This document shows positions 46,339-54,074 of a stretch of DNA of 64,000 nt, piece by piece. Source of the stretch: Gp6-AA40 sp036274155 (GTDB lineage Bacteria > Acidobacteriota > Vicinamibacteria > Vicinamibacterales > UBA2999); assembly GCA_036274155.1 (NCBI GenBank), contig DASUGH010000018.1, forward strand, positions 47,380 to 111,379. The letters are read 5' to 3'. The stretch's first letter is position 1, and every line of letters starts with the position of its first letter. The notes under the pieces are model-generated. The model searched no databases, was not told the DNA's origin, and was given only the letters and a program-made list of their open reading frames with translations. The translations under genes were made by a program, and so were the position numbers.

Positions 46339-46626
46339 ATGACCCGGCGGCTCGGCTTCGCGTCGCTGTTCGTCGTCGTCCTCGCCTTTGCCGGCGCTTC
46401 TGCCGGTCCGGCCGGTCCGGTCGAGTCGCGCCGTCTGATCGCATCGATTGCGTGGCTGTGCAGCGAACCTGACCAGGTCCGCGTTCGTCCGGAATCGCCG
46501 CGCGTCAGTGTTCTCCCGCACAGGTCTTCGGCAAGGCTCCTTCGCCCCGAGCCGCTCGCCCGCACGACGGCGGTCGACCGCCGGTTGTTCCAGCGCCCGC
46601 CACCGGGCACGACTGCGCAGTCCTGA
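46339..46626 (+). CDS. Small secreted hypothetical protein
   Basis: 95 aa. A good signal peptide (LGFASLFVVVLAFAGASAGP) is followed by about 65 Arg/Pro/Ser-rich residues with no predicted structure or recognised motif (RVRPESPRVSVLPHRSS). It is divergent from the sigma operon and 99 bp upstream of the SecA-like gene, so it could be exported by or co-regulated with it. Its reality rests on the signal peptide and on the TATACT box; there is no ribosome binding site. Confidence 0.5.
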   Translation: MTRRLGFASLFVVVLAFAGASAGPAGPVESRRLIASIAWLCSEPDQVRVRPESPRVSVLPHRSSARLLRPEPLARTTAVDRRLFQRPPPGTTAQS

Positions 46627-46669
46627 ACGTTCATTCGCGTTGACGGCGGAGTGTCAAGGCATCTGTAGA

Positions 46670-46688
46670 GGCGGGTCTCCGACCCGCC
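46670..46688. repeat. REP-like palindrome GGCGGGTC-TCC-GACCCGCC
   Basis: Perfect 8-bp arms with a three-base loop, 37 bp before the SecA-like start. Could be a terminator for the 46339 gene, a 5'-leader hairpin of the SecA-like mRNA, or a dispersed repeat related to the palindromes at 49429-49444 and 18274-18289. Confidence 0.6.
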
Positions 46689-46725
46689 CGGTCTTGCCAT
46701 TCCATTTGGATCAGGAGGAATGCGT

Positions 46726-48843
46726 ATGCGTGCCTGGTGGCGCTCCCGGTTCGCTCCGCGGACGTCGTCCGCGCTGCAGGAGGTCGAGGAGGTTGCAAAG
46801 CTGCGCGAAGCGTTCGCGCGTCTGGAAGACGATGACCTGAAAGGAGCGGCGCGGAAGGTGATGCGCCTGCCCGAAGTCGTGGCGCTCACCGCTGTCGTGG
46901 CATCACGGGTGCTCGGGCTGCAGATGTTCGACGTGCAGATCGAAGGCGCCCTCGGGCTGGCGCACGGGCGAGTCGTCGAGATGCAGACCGGCGAGGGAAA
47001 GACGCTCGCGGCAGTGCCCGCGGTGGTCTGGCACGCGCGCTCTGGACAGGGGGTGCACGTGCTGACCACCAACGACTATCTCGCCCGGCGCGACGCCGCA
47101 TGGATGGGAGACGTCTACCGTTGGCTCGGCCTGTCCGCAGGCGCTATTCAGCAGCACCAGGAGCCAGAGGATCGGCGCGCGGCATACCAGTGCGACGTGA
47201 CGTACGCGTCGGCGAACGAGCTGGGGTTCGACTATCTTCGTGACGGGCTCGCACTCCACCCCCACGAGCAGGTGCTCAGGCCGTTTGCCGCGGTGGTGAT
47301 CGACGAGGCCGATTCGATCCTGCTCGACGAGGCGCGCATTCCCCTGGTCATCGCCGGCGGCGCCGTCGACCCTTCAGCGGCCGCCGTCGACGCCGATCGC
47401 GCCGTTCGCCGCCTGGTGCGCGGAGCGCACTTCACCGTCGATCAGGTTGCGAGGAACGTATCGCTCACTCCCACCGGCGTCGCCGAAGTCGAGCGCCTCC
47501 TGTCGTGCGCGAACCTGTACGAAGCGGGAAACCTCGCCGTGATGACCGCCGTTCAGGATGCGCTGCACGCCCACTCGCTGCTGCACCGCGACGTCGACTA
47601 TCTCGTCCAGGATTCGTCGGTGCTCTCAATCGACGAGCTGAAAGGACGCGTCGTGCACGACCGGCGCTGGCCGGCGGGGCTCCAGACGGCGCTCGAGCTG
47701 AAGGAGCGCGTCACGACGCATCGCCAGGGCCGGATCCTCGGCTCGATCACCATGGAGAACCTGATTGGCCTCTACCCGGTCGTGTGCGGCATGACAGGGA
47801 CCGCAGCAACACAGGCGACCGAGTTCCAGGAGCTCTATGGGCTCGAGGTCTCGGTGATTCCGCCGAACCGTCCGGTGATCCGCGCCGACCGGCCCGACCG
47901 GACCTTCGCGTCGACACGGGAGAAGGAGTCAGCCGTCCTGGACGAGATCCGGCTCGTGCATCGGACGGGCCGTCCGGTGTTGGTCGGGACGTCGTCGGTG
48001 GAGGAGTCCGAGCGCTTGAGTCGCCGCTTGAGCGACGTTTCCCATCACGTGCTCAACGCCAGAAACGAAGAGGCCGAAGCCGCGATCATCGCCGCTGCCG
48101 GAGAATCCGGTGCCGTCACGATCTCCACCAACATGGCCGGGCGCGGCGTGGACATCCGGCTCGGGCCTGGTGTCGCCGAGCTCGGCGGCCTTCACGTCAT
48201 CGGCACCAACCGCCACGAGAGTTGCCGAATCGACAATCAATTGCGCGGGCGGGCCGGACGCCAGGGGGACCCCGGCAGCTCGCAGTTCTACGTCTCGAGC
48301 GAGGATGCGCTGTGGCTCAAGTACCGCGACGAGCGCGCGGCCGCCGTGCCGTCCGCCGATCATCTGCAGCGGGTCGCCGAAGGACAGAGCCTCGACTGCC
48401 GCCTCTTCCTGCGCAAATACGAATCGGTCATCGAAGGGCAGCGGCAGGAGATCGCCCGGCGCCGCCAGGCGGTGCTCACAGGTGCGCAGTCGAGCGGCTC
48501 GGAGCTGGAGCGCCTCGTGACGCTCGAAACGTTCGACGACCTGTGGTCCGACTATCTCGCCGCCGTCAGCGAGCTTCGCGCCAGCACGATCTGGGTGTCG
48601 CTCGGTGGCGCCAATCCGTTTCGCGACTATCTCTTCAGAGTGGATGCCATGTTCAAGGAGCTGACGCGGACGATCGGTGAAGAGGTGGCGGCCCGCCTGG
48701 AACGGGCGCTGACTGACGGGGCCCAGCCGCGGCAGCGGGGTGCCACATGGACGTATCTGACGACTGACGAACCGTTCGGCACGATGACGGAGCGGCTGAT
48801 GCGCCGGCTGGCGATGATGCTGTGGGTCATGGGACGTGCGTGA
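46726..48843 (+). CDS. Short SecA-family translocase ATPase (accessory SecA-like)
   Basis: 705 aa, about 150-200 shorter than housekeeping SecA. NBD1: MQTGEGKTLAA (Walker A), TTNDYLARRD, DEADSILLDEARIPLVIAG (DEAD). A preprotein cross-linking domain is present (DYLVQDSSVLSIDELKGRVV, WPAGLQTALELKERV). NBD2: GMTGTAATQATEFQELYGL, TSSVEESERLS, HHVLNARNEEAEAAI, ISTNMAGRGVDIRL, GTNRHESCRIDNQLRGRAGR. The helical scaffold follows (FDDLWSDYLAAVSELR), but the C-terminal linker and Cys-rich zinc motif that bind SecB are absent. ATG 46726 has AGGAGGA at 6-7 nt; ATG 46720 is too close to it. A second SecA implies a specialised substrate; no SecY2 or Asp genes are visible. Confidence 0.93.
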   Translation: MRAWWRSRFAPRTSSALQEVEEVAKLREAFARLEDDDLKGAARKVMRLPEVVALTAVVASRVLGLQMFDVQIEGALGLAHGRVVEMQTGEGKTLAAVPAVVWHARSGQGVHVLTTNDYLARRDAAWMGDVYRWLGLSAGAIQQHQEPEDRRAAYQCDVTYASANELGFDYLRDGLALHPHEQVLRPFAAVVIDEADSILLDEARIPLVIAGGAVDPSAAAVDADRAVRRLVRGAHFTVDQVARNVSLTPTGVAEVERLLSCANLYEAGNLAVMTAVQDALHAHSLLHRDVDYLVQDSSVLSIDELKGRVVHDRRWPAGLQTALELKERVTTHRQGRILGSITMENLIGLYPVVCGMTGTAATQATEFQELYGLEVSVIPPNRPVIRADRPDRTFASTREKESAVLDEIRLVHRTGRPVLVGTSSVEESERLSRRLSDVSHHVLNARNEEAEAAIIAAAGESGAVTISTNMAGRGVDIRLGPGVAELGGLHVIGTNRHESCRIDNQLRGRAGRQGDPGSSQFYVSSEDALWLKYRDERAAAVPSADHLQRVAEGQSLDCRLFLRKYESVIEGQRQEIARRRQAVLTGAQSSGSELERLVTLETFDDLWSDYLAAVSELRASTIWVSLGGANPFRDYLFRVDAMFKELTRTIGEEVAARLERALTDGAQPRQRGATWTYLTTDEPFGTMTERLMRRLAMMLWVMGRA

Positions 48844-48890
48844 GCCCGAGTAGCGTTCAACAATTCCAGTCGCGTGCCGATTACTGACCC

Positions 48891-49418
48891 ATGCGCGGCG
48901 GGGAGGCCTTCGAAGAGGTTCTCGACCAGCACATTCAGAGACTGGAGGCCGACCGCCGCGTCACGTTCACCGCCACGGGCTGCAGCACCGCGACTGCCTA
49001 CGGGTTCTTCTTTTCATCTTCGCCGTCGAGCAGCTTTCCGCCTTCGCCGCTCCGCGGCTTCAGCGAGACAGGCTCGGATCTGCTGCGCGGCCCCGGACAG
49101 GCGGTCCGTCGCACCGTCGCACCATCGCACCGTCGCGCCTTCGCGCCTTCGCATCCGCCTCTGCCGCCCCGCAGCTACGGCGCGACAGGCACTCGCACTC
49201 TGTCAGCACACGAACGCCACGCACTTCATGAACTGATTGCGCTCGGCGCTGCTCTCCACGAAGGCTTTACGCGTCGAGAGCTGCGCAGCGCTTTTCGTGC
49301 ACTGGCCCGGAGATATCACCCCGATCGACACACCGATTCCAGCGCCGATCACAAGGCGCGGCTCGCGACGCTCTTTTCCAGAGTCTGCGACAGCTATCAG
49401 GTGCTGGCGCGAGTGTGA
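48891..49418 (+). CDS. J-domain (DnaJ-like) protein with minisatellite insert
   Basis: 175 aa. The C-terminal ~60 residues are a J-domain (helix II and HPD loop LRSAFRALARRYHPDRHTD, then ARLATLFSRVCDSYQVLARV). The N-terminal ~45 residues (MRGGEAFEEVLDQHIQRLEA) form a helix plus beta segment. The middle (TVAPSHRRAFAPSHPPLPP) is encoded by an 8-bp tandem repeat (CGTCGCAC type) and is probably disordered. No DnaK gene is nearby. It follows the SecA-like gene by 47 bp on the same strand, so an operon is likely, perhaps delivering Hsp70 or a substrate to the translocase. The start codon lacks a clear ribosome binding site. Confidence 0.75.
   Translation: MRGGEAFEEVLDQHIQRLEADRRVTFTATGCSTATAYGFFFSSSPSSSFPPSPLRGFSETGSDLLRGPGQAVRRTVAPSHRRAFAPSHPPLPPRSYGATGTRTLSAHERHALHELIALGAALHEGFTRRELRSAFRALARRYHPDRHTDSSADHKARLATLFSRVCDSYQVLARV
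49107..49155 (+). repeat. Octamer tandem repeat inside the J-domain gene
   Basis: About six 8-bp units (CGTCGCAC, CGTCGCAC, CATCGCAC, CGTCGCGC, CTTCGCGC, CTTCGCAT). Because 8 is not a multiple of 3, gain or loss of one unit would shift the frame and remove the downstream J-domain. Confidence 0.7.
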
Positions 49419-49425
49419 GTGCTTC

Positions 49426-49450
49426 CAGGCGGACCTGAAGGTCCGTCTAC
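49426..49450. repeat. REP-like palindrome between convergent genes
   Basis: CGGACCT-GA-AGGTCCG (49429-49444) within GGCGGACCTGAAGGTCCGTC. It lies in the 52-bp gap between the J-domain gene stop and the phosphoesterase gene stop and could serve as a shared terminator. Confidence 0.6.
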
Positions 49451-49470
49451 GACGTACGTTTGCCTGATCT

Positions 49471-50307
49471 TCACACCGTTGCTCGCCGTGCCGGCTTGAA
49501 CTCGACGAACTCCCAGGACAGGCGGCCGTCGTTGGTGGCGCTGCAGAGCAGATAGCCTTCGTCGAGGCTGCCGTCATGGTTGTCGCGCATGCGCGAGCAG
49601 CACGCGTTGGTCAAGAGCGGCGTGTTGCCGTCGCGCTTCTCGATGCGCGCATGATAATGCCCGGTGAAGGCGCCGCGCAGGTTGAGTGCCGAGACGCGCG
49701 ACAGCAGGTCTGCTGCGTTCACCGGCACGAGATTTACGCCGCTGGCAAGCGGGAAGTGGGTGAACAGCACCGTCGGCCGTGCCCGGTCGAGTGCCGGCAG
49801 CGTGGCGTCGAGCCAGCCGAGAGTCGTGTCGCCGATGCGGGTGTTCTGATACTTCTCGGCCTCAGTCGAATCCAGACCGATGAACTGCCATTCCTTGTGG
49901 CGGAACGTGTAATTGAGACGTCCGGGGAAGAACTCCGAATAGATGCGTGTCGTCTTCTCGACGTCGTTGTCGTGGTTCCCCGGCACCGTGTAGATCGGCA
50001 CGCGCAGAGCCGCAAACGCGTCTCGTACGGCGGCAAAGCTCTCGGGCCGGCCGGCATCGGCCAGGTCACCGACGATCAGACAGAAGTCGATGACGCCATG
50101 GGACGACATCTGTGCCACCAGGGCGCGGAAAAACGGATCGCACTCCGGCGTGGCGTGGTGGAGATCGTTGACGACGATGAAGCGGAAGGCGACTGACTGG
50201 GTCAGGACGCGGGCGCCCTGCATCCACCAGGCGGCAGCGCCGAGCGGAACGGCGCGCAGAAGCTGCCGTCGCGAGAACCGTGCGTCGCGGATGGTGTCAG
50301 CAGGCAT
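49471..50307 (-). CDS. Tat-exported metallophosphoesterase
   Basis: 278 aa. The N-terminus has a twin-arginine motif (FSRRQLLRAVPLGAAAW). The calcineurin-like metallophosphatase motifs follow: DLH (VVNDLHHA), GDLAD, GNHDN, THFPL and GHYHAR. This is the Icc/CpdA-like group acting on phosphomono- or diesters, here in the periplasm after folding in the cytoplasm. ATG 50307 places the Tat motif near the N-terminus; the open frame up to 50511 runs through the heptamer repeat and is rejected. It is divergent from the 50514 gene. Confidence 0.9.
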   Translation of the reverse strand: MPADTIRDARFSRRQLLRAVPLGAAAWWMQGARVLTQSVAFRFIVVNDLHHATPECDPFFRALVAQMSSHGVIDFCLIVGDLADAGRPESFAAVRDAFAALRVPIYTVPGNHDNDVEKTTRIYSEFFPGRLNYTFRHKEWQFIGLDSTEAEKYQNTRIGDTTLGWLDATLPALDRARPTVLFTHFPLASGVNLVPVNAADLLSRVSALNLRGAFTGHYHARIEKRDGNTPLLTNACCSRMRDNHDGSLDEGYLLCSATNDGRLSWEFVEFKPARRATV

Positions 50308-50377
50308 GCTGGAGTTCCGGCGTACGGGATCGATCCGAGCGTCGCGGGAATGATAGCCGATATGATTCGAGCGACAC

Positions 50378-50485
50378 GGGGACCCGGGACCCGGGATCCG
50401 GGATCCGGGGTCCGGGATTCGGGATCTGGGGCCCGGGATCCGGGATTCGGGATCCGGGGTCCGGGGTCCGGGAACCGGGATCCGT
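50378..50485. repeat. Heptamer tandem repeat (CCGGGAT/CCGGGGT type) in a divergent promoter region
   Basis: About 15 degenerate 7-bp units (CCGGGAT, CCGGGGT, TCGGGAT, CTGGGGC and others) fill most of the 206-bp gap between the divergent phosphoesterase and GT87-like genes. Changes in copy number would change promoter spacing for one or both genes. Confidence 0.93.
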
Positions 50486-50513
50486 TTGACGTTACCGGGA
50501 AAACATCGCACGC

Positions 50514-51704
50514 GTGAACAGCTCTCATAATCGCCGCTGGGGTGTCGAGCCCTGGACGCTGGCCCTGGCTGGTGTCGTCATCGCGGCAGCTGCGTGGCTC
50601 TTCGTCACCAAGGTCTCGGGCAAGATGCCCGACCTCGACGTCTACCTCAGGGCCGGTGCGCGGGCGGCGGCGGGCGAGCCGCTCTACCGCGCCGAGGACC
50701 AGCACTACCAGTTCAAGTACCTGCCGGCGTTCGCAGTGCTGGTTGCGCCGCTGAGCGCGATGGAGGCGCCAGCGGCGCGAGTGATCTGGTTCGTGGGGTC
50801 GCTCGCCTGCCTCGCTGGATTGCTCTACGTGAGCGTGCGATTACCGGCCAGGGCTGTCGTGCAGTCGGTGCCTCTTGCCGCCGTGAAGCCGGAATGGGTG
50901 CTCGCCGCCGCCGCCGTTGCGGTGCTCGGGAAGTTCTACGCGCGCGAGCTGGTCCTCGGACAAGTGAACCTGATGTTCGCTGCGGTCATCGCGGCTGCGC
51001 TGCTGGCTCTCGACCGGGGACGCGAAGGGTGGGCAGGCGTCTTCGTCGCGCTGGGTGTCGTGCTCAAGCCGTACGGGGCGCTGTTTCTTCCCTGGCTCCT
51101 CGCGCGCCGCCGCTCCGCATCGCTGTCAGCGGCCCTGACCGGGGTGTCGGTGGCCCTGCTGGTGCCGTCGGTGCTTTACGGGATTGCGGGGAACATCGCC
51201 CTCCACCAGGAGTGGTGGAACACGGTGCTGACGACAACCGGCCCGAACCTCTCGAATCCGGACAATGTGTCGTGGCTGGCGATGTACTCACGCTGGTTCG
51301 GCGACAGCGCCGGCGCATGGCCGGCGGCCATGCTGATATTCACGGCTCTCTGCTGCGCGGGCATCGCGATCTGGATCTGGAGCCGGCGGAGCCACGTGAC
51401 GTTCCCCGAGGGACTCGAGGGAGCCCTGCTGCTGCTCGTGATCCCGTTTCTCTCGCCTCAAGGCTGGGACTACGTGCTCCTGCTGGCCACGCCGGCGGTC
51501 GCTTATGTCGTTGCCTGCGAAACGCGATTGCCGCCCATCCTGAGATGGGTCACGTTCGCGGCGCTGGCCGCGATCGGGACGACCATCTACGACTTCATGG
51601 GACGGACCGCGTATCACGCGTTCATGAACGCTTCGGGGATCACGTTGTGCTTCTGGGTGGTGATAGCGGCGCTGGTGGTGCTGAGGGGGCGAGCGGTGGC
51701 TTGA
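50514..51704 (+). CDS. GT87/DUF2029-type polytopic membrane glycosyltransferase-like protein
   Basis: 396 aa from a GTG, with about ten transmembrane segments (LALAGVVIAAAAWLFV; FAAVIAAALLALDRG; LLLLVIPFLSPQGWDYVLLL). The first extracytoplasmic loop carries DLDVYLRAGARAAAGEPLY and QHYQFKYLPAFAVLVAPLSA, and a later one LGQVNLM and GVVLKPYGALFLPW. These are the DUF2029/GT87 motifs of polyprenyl-phosphate-mannose dependent mannosyltransferases; the first-loop Asp is the expected catalytic base. The acceptor is unknown. The start has a poor ribosome binding site and lies 28 bp from the heptamer array. Confidence 0.88.
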   Translation: MNSSHNRRWGVEPWTLALAGVVIAAAAWLFVTKVSGKMPDLDVYLRAGARAAAGEPLYRAEDQHYQFKYLPAFAVLVAPLSAMEAPAARVIWFVGSLACLAGLLYVSVRLPARAVVQSVPLAAVKPEWVLAAAAVAVLGKFYARELVLGQVNLMFAAVIAAALLALDRGREGWAGVFVALGVVLKPYGALFLPWLLARRRSASLSAALTGVSVALLVPSVLYGIAGNIALHQEWWNTVLTTTGPNLSNPDNVSWLAMYSRWFGDSAGAWPAAMLIFTALCCAGIAIWIWSRRSHVTFPEGLEGALLLLVIPFLSPQGWDYVLLLATPAVAYVVACETRLPPILRWVTFAALAAIGTTIYDFMGRTAYHAFMNASGITLCFWVVIAALVVLRGRAVA

Positions 51705-51768
51705 GGCACAGAGGAAGACGACTGAGGCACGGAGGAAGGCCACCACAGAGGCACAGAGGCACAGAGGA
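51702..51768. repeat. Dispersed GAGGCACAGAGG repeat, intergenic copy
   Basis: Three to four spaced copies of GAGGCACAGAGG begin in the stop codon of the GT87-like gene. The right part (51743-51768) is identical over 26 bp to 53989-54014 in the signal-peptide coding region of the VWA gene at 52019. Confidence 0.9.
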
Positions 51769-51783
51769 TCGGATTTCACTTCG

Positions 51784-52012
51784 GATCCGAATCCCGAGTC
51801 GCGAGCCCCTGGTCTTGAATCCCGAGCCCCGGGTCCCGAGCCCGAGCCCCGAGCCCCGGGTCCCGAGCCCGAGCCCCGAGTTCCGAGTTCCGAGCCCCGA
51901 GCCCAGGGTCCCGAATCCCGAGTCCCGAGCCCCGAGCCCCGGGTCCCGAATCCCGAGCCCCGAGTCCCGAGCCCCGAGCCCCGAGCCCCGAGCCCCGAGC
52001 CCCGAGCCCCGG
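51784..52012. repeat. Long heptamer minisatellite (CCGAGCC family)
   Basis: Roughly 32 units of 7 bp, mixing CCGAGCC, CCGAGTC, CCGGGTC, CCGAATC and TCCGAGT variants with a few 6-bp slips. The array ends a few bases before the stop codon of the VWA gene (52019), so it forms the 3' trailer of that mRNA. It is the longest of four arrays of this type in the window. Confidence 0.95.
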
Positions 52013-52018
52013 CTGTCT

Positions 52019-54058
52019 CTACTTCACCCGAATCGGGATATTCCTGCTGGCAGGGCTCCCTTCGCCAGCATCCGAGCGCGCCTCCACGTGCAGGACGTAC
52101 GAGCCTTCCGCGAGATCGTCCATTGGCAGTCTTAACGTGAAGCCATGGCCGCCCGATGGGCGTCGCGCGGCGCGCGACGGGCGCTGTTCGGAAACCGTGC
52201 GAACGACCTGGTTGGCGGCGTCGCGCAGTTCGGCCGTCACATTGATCGTATAGGGCGGATCCTTCTGGACCCGCGGGTTGTTGTCGTAGACCTCGGTGTA
52301 GAGCGTCAGGGTGTCGTCGGACGAGAACGTCCGTGCGGTGGTCGGCGGTGCCGGCAGCACGTCTCTCAGCAGCATCGCCGTGGCGCCGGGCTCGGACCAC
52401 GGCGCCAGCGTGCCCTCGATGGTGACTCCGGCCGAGCAGACTGGCGACCTGCAGTTGTTGGCCTTCGGCTTGCTGGTGCGCGCGGAATTCGACTGCAGGG
52501 TGAAAACCTTTTCTGCGGCTGTCGTCGTGAGCGCCACGCCACCGAGCATCAATGGCTCATCCTCGAAGTCCGGCACCTCCAGGTCGTACACGACACTGCC
52601 GTTGGTGTCGCCGCTGGCCGCCGCGACGCGCACCTGATAGCGACCGTCCGGCACCTCGAACTGGCTGAGGACACGGATGCCGCCGGCGGCCACCAGCTCG
52701 TAAGCCGTCTCATCGAGGCCCAGCGTGCCTTTGTTGCGGAACTCGGGATGGATCTTGTTGCGTGCGTCGGTCGCGAGGTGACGAATCTCGATTGTCGCGG
52801 TGTGCTTGCCGTTCTGCTCGGAGAATCCGAGCGCCGAGGCATCGACCTCGACGGTCATCGCGACCGTCGCGTTCCGCCCGTCCTTCTTGAAGGGGGCGGC
52901 GAACACGCGGATCGGCATGCCCGAAGTCGAGACCGGATTTCCGAGCGCCGCTTCCACTGGTGTCCGCTCCGGCTCCGGCTTTTCGTACCTGGTGATCGAT
53001 TGCAGCCGCTCCAGGTATCCGTTCCGCGACTGGACCTTCAGGCCGGCCCGCTTGAGCCTGACCTCCAGGTGGACGTAGCGCCCTTGTGCGTGCGGCTCCG
53101 TCGAGTTGAAGCCGAGCACGTAGTAGGTGCTGGTTTCTCGCACGAGCCGCTCGAACGATTCGGTGAACCGGTTCGAATTGAGATGGGCGAACCCGCCTGT
53201 CATGCGCGCCAGCGCGCGCGTGAACATGTCGCGCGCCGCGTTGCCGGTCTGTTGCACGCTGCCCAGGCCTTCGGGGTCGATGATGTAGAGGCGAATATTG
53301 CCTCGCGTCGCCGTCGAGATGGCGTCGTGCGCCGCCTCGGCGTTGAGGCCGAGGACTCCTCCGCGATAGTCGATCATCAAGTCCGGATCGATGCCGGGGT
53401 TGCCGGTGACCCACAGGACCGACTTCCGGCCTCCGGGGATCCGGGCGATGGTCTTCATCAAATCGGGAAGGTCGCGAGTGTCTGGTCCGTCACCGTCGAA
53501 CTTGTCGATGGCGTCGATCAGCAGCCGGCGGTTGCTCGTGAAGTCCTGGCCGTTCGTGACCAGGCCGCGGCCGCCGACGATCGCGGCGACATCGTTGTCG
53601 CTGAAGTAGCTGTTCATGAAATCGTGGAGCTGGTGGCGGGCTCTGAGCGCGTTCTCGACGCTGGTCGGTCCGAGAATGAAGAGATAGACGTGCCGGTATG
53701 CCTCGGCATTCGTCTGGACATCGGACTCGGCGTCGAAGGGCAGTGGCTCGCTGCGTTCGACCGGCAGGCTGACGGGGGCGAAGGTCGTGATCGTCTGGGG
53801 AATGCCGTTCTCGAATACCTCGAAGTCGTCGCGCGTCAGGCCGGTGACCGGCTCGTCGTTCTCGTCAGACACATAGACGTCGACTTCGACGGCTTCGACT
53901 CCAGAGCGGAATACGGTATCGGGTCTCGTCGGGCGACCTGGCCGGGAACCCGGCTGCTGCGCGAGGAGCGAGGCACCGAGGAACAGGGCCACAGAGGCAC
54001 AGAGGCACAGAGGAATCGAAAGAACAGTCCTTCGCGTGCGTCGGGGGACACGTGACAT
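52019..54058 (-). CDS. VWFA-related acidobacterial secreted protein, tandem copy 1
   Basis: 679 aa. The signal peptide (VLSIPLCLCASVALFLGASL) is encoded by the GAGGCACAGAGG dispersed repeat. Then come TIGR03436-type features: VEVDVYVSDENDEPVTGLTR, DFEVFENGIPQTITTF, a VWA-like domain (YRHVYLFILGPTSVENALRA) in which the MIDAS Asp is replaced by Gly, QDFTSNRRLLIDAIDKF, SVLWVTGNPGIDPDL, TYYVLGFNSTEPHAQGRYVH, and a C-terminal beta-sandwich (LPMDDLAEGSYVLHVEARSD) ending in SRNIPIRVK. It is the last of three tandem paralogues. Metal binding by the VWA domain is unlikely. Function unknown. Confidence 0.9.
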   Translation of the reverse strand: MSRVPRRTRRTVLSIPLCLCASVALFLGASLLAQQPGSRPGRPTRPDTVFRSGVEAVEVDVYVSDENDEPVTGLTRDDFEVFENGIPQTITTFAPVSLPVERSEPLPFDAESDVQTNAEAYRHVYLFILGPTSVENALRARHQLHDFMNSYFSDNDVAAIVGGRGLVTNGQDFTSNRRLLIDAIDKFDGDGPDTRDLPDLMKTIARIPGGRKSVLWVTGNPGIDPDLMIDYRGGVLGLNAEAAHDAISTATRGNIRLYIIDPEGLGSVQQTGNAARDMFTRALARMTGGFAHLNSNRFTESFERLVRETSTYYVLGFNSTEPHAQGRYVHLEVRLKRAGLKVQSRNGYLERLQSITRYEKPEPERTPVEAALGNPVSTSGMPIRVFAAPFKKDGRNATVAMTVEVDASALGFSEQNGKHTATIEIRHLATDARNKIHPEFRNKGTLGLDETAYELVAAGGIRVLSQFEVPDGRYQVRVAAASGDTNGSVVYDLEVPDFEDEPLMLGGVALTTTAAEKVFTLQSNSARTSKPKANNCRSPVCSAGVTIEGTLAPWSEPGATAMLLRDVLPAPPTTARTFSSDDTLTLYTEVYDNNPRVQKDPPYTINVTAELRDAANQVVRTVSEQRPSRAARRPSGGHGFTLRLPMDDLAEGSYVLHVEARSDAGEGSPASRNIPIRVK
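53990..54013. repeat. Dispersed GAGGCACAGAGG repeat inside a signal-peptide coding region
   Basis: Three head-to-tail CACAGAGG units; read on the - strand they encode PLCLCAS, the hydrophobic core of the VWA signal peptide. Extends to 26 bp of identity with the intergenic copy at 51743-51768. Confidence 0.9.
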
Positions 54059-54074
54059 TGCGGCGTCGTTTCCT

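Noticed and set aside
46104..47072. N-terminal extension of the ECF sigma factor
   Set aside because: The open frame passes through repeats and antisense to the SecA-like gene; sigma region 2 begins right after ATG 46103.
49237..49467. Small ORF across the REP-like palindrome
   Set aside because: It is an alternative frame of the J-domain gene extended through the palindrome; no coding features.
50308..50511. N-terminal extension of the metallophosphoesterase
   Set aside because: It is made of heptamer-repeat peptides (RIPDPGS) and would bury the Tat signal.
52145..54055. 636-codon + strand ORF opposite VWA copy 1
   Set aside because: Antisense frame of a well-supported gene; no start signal or recognisable motif.
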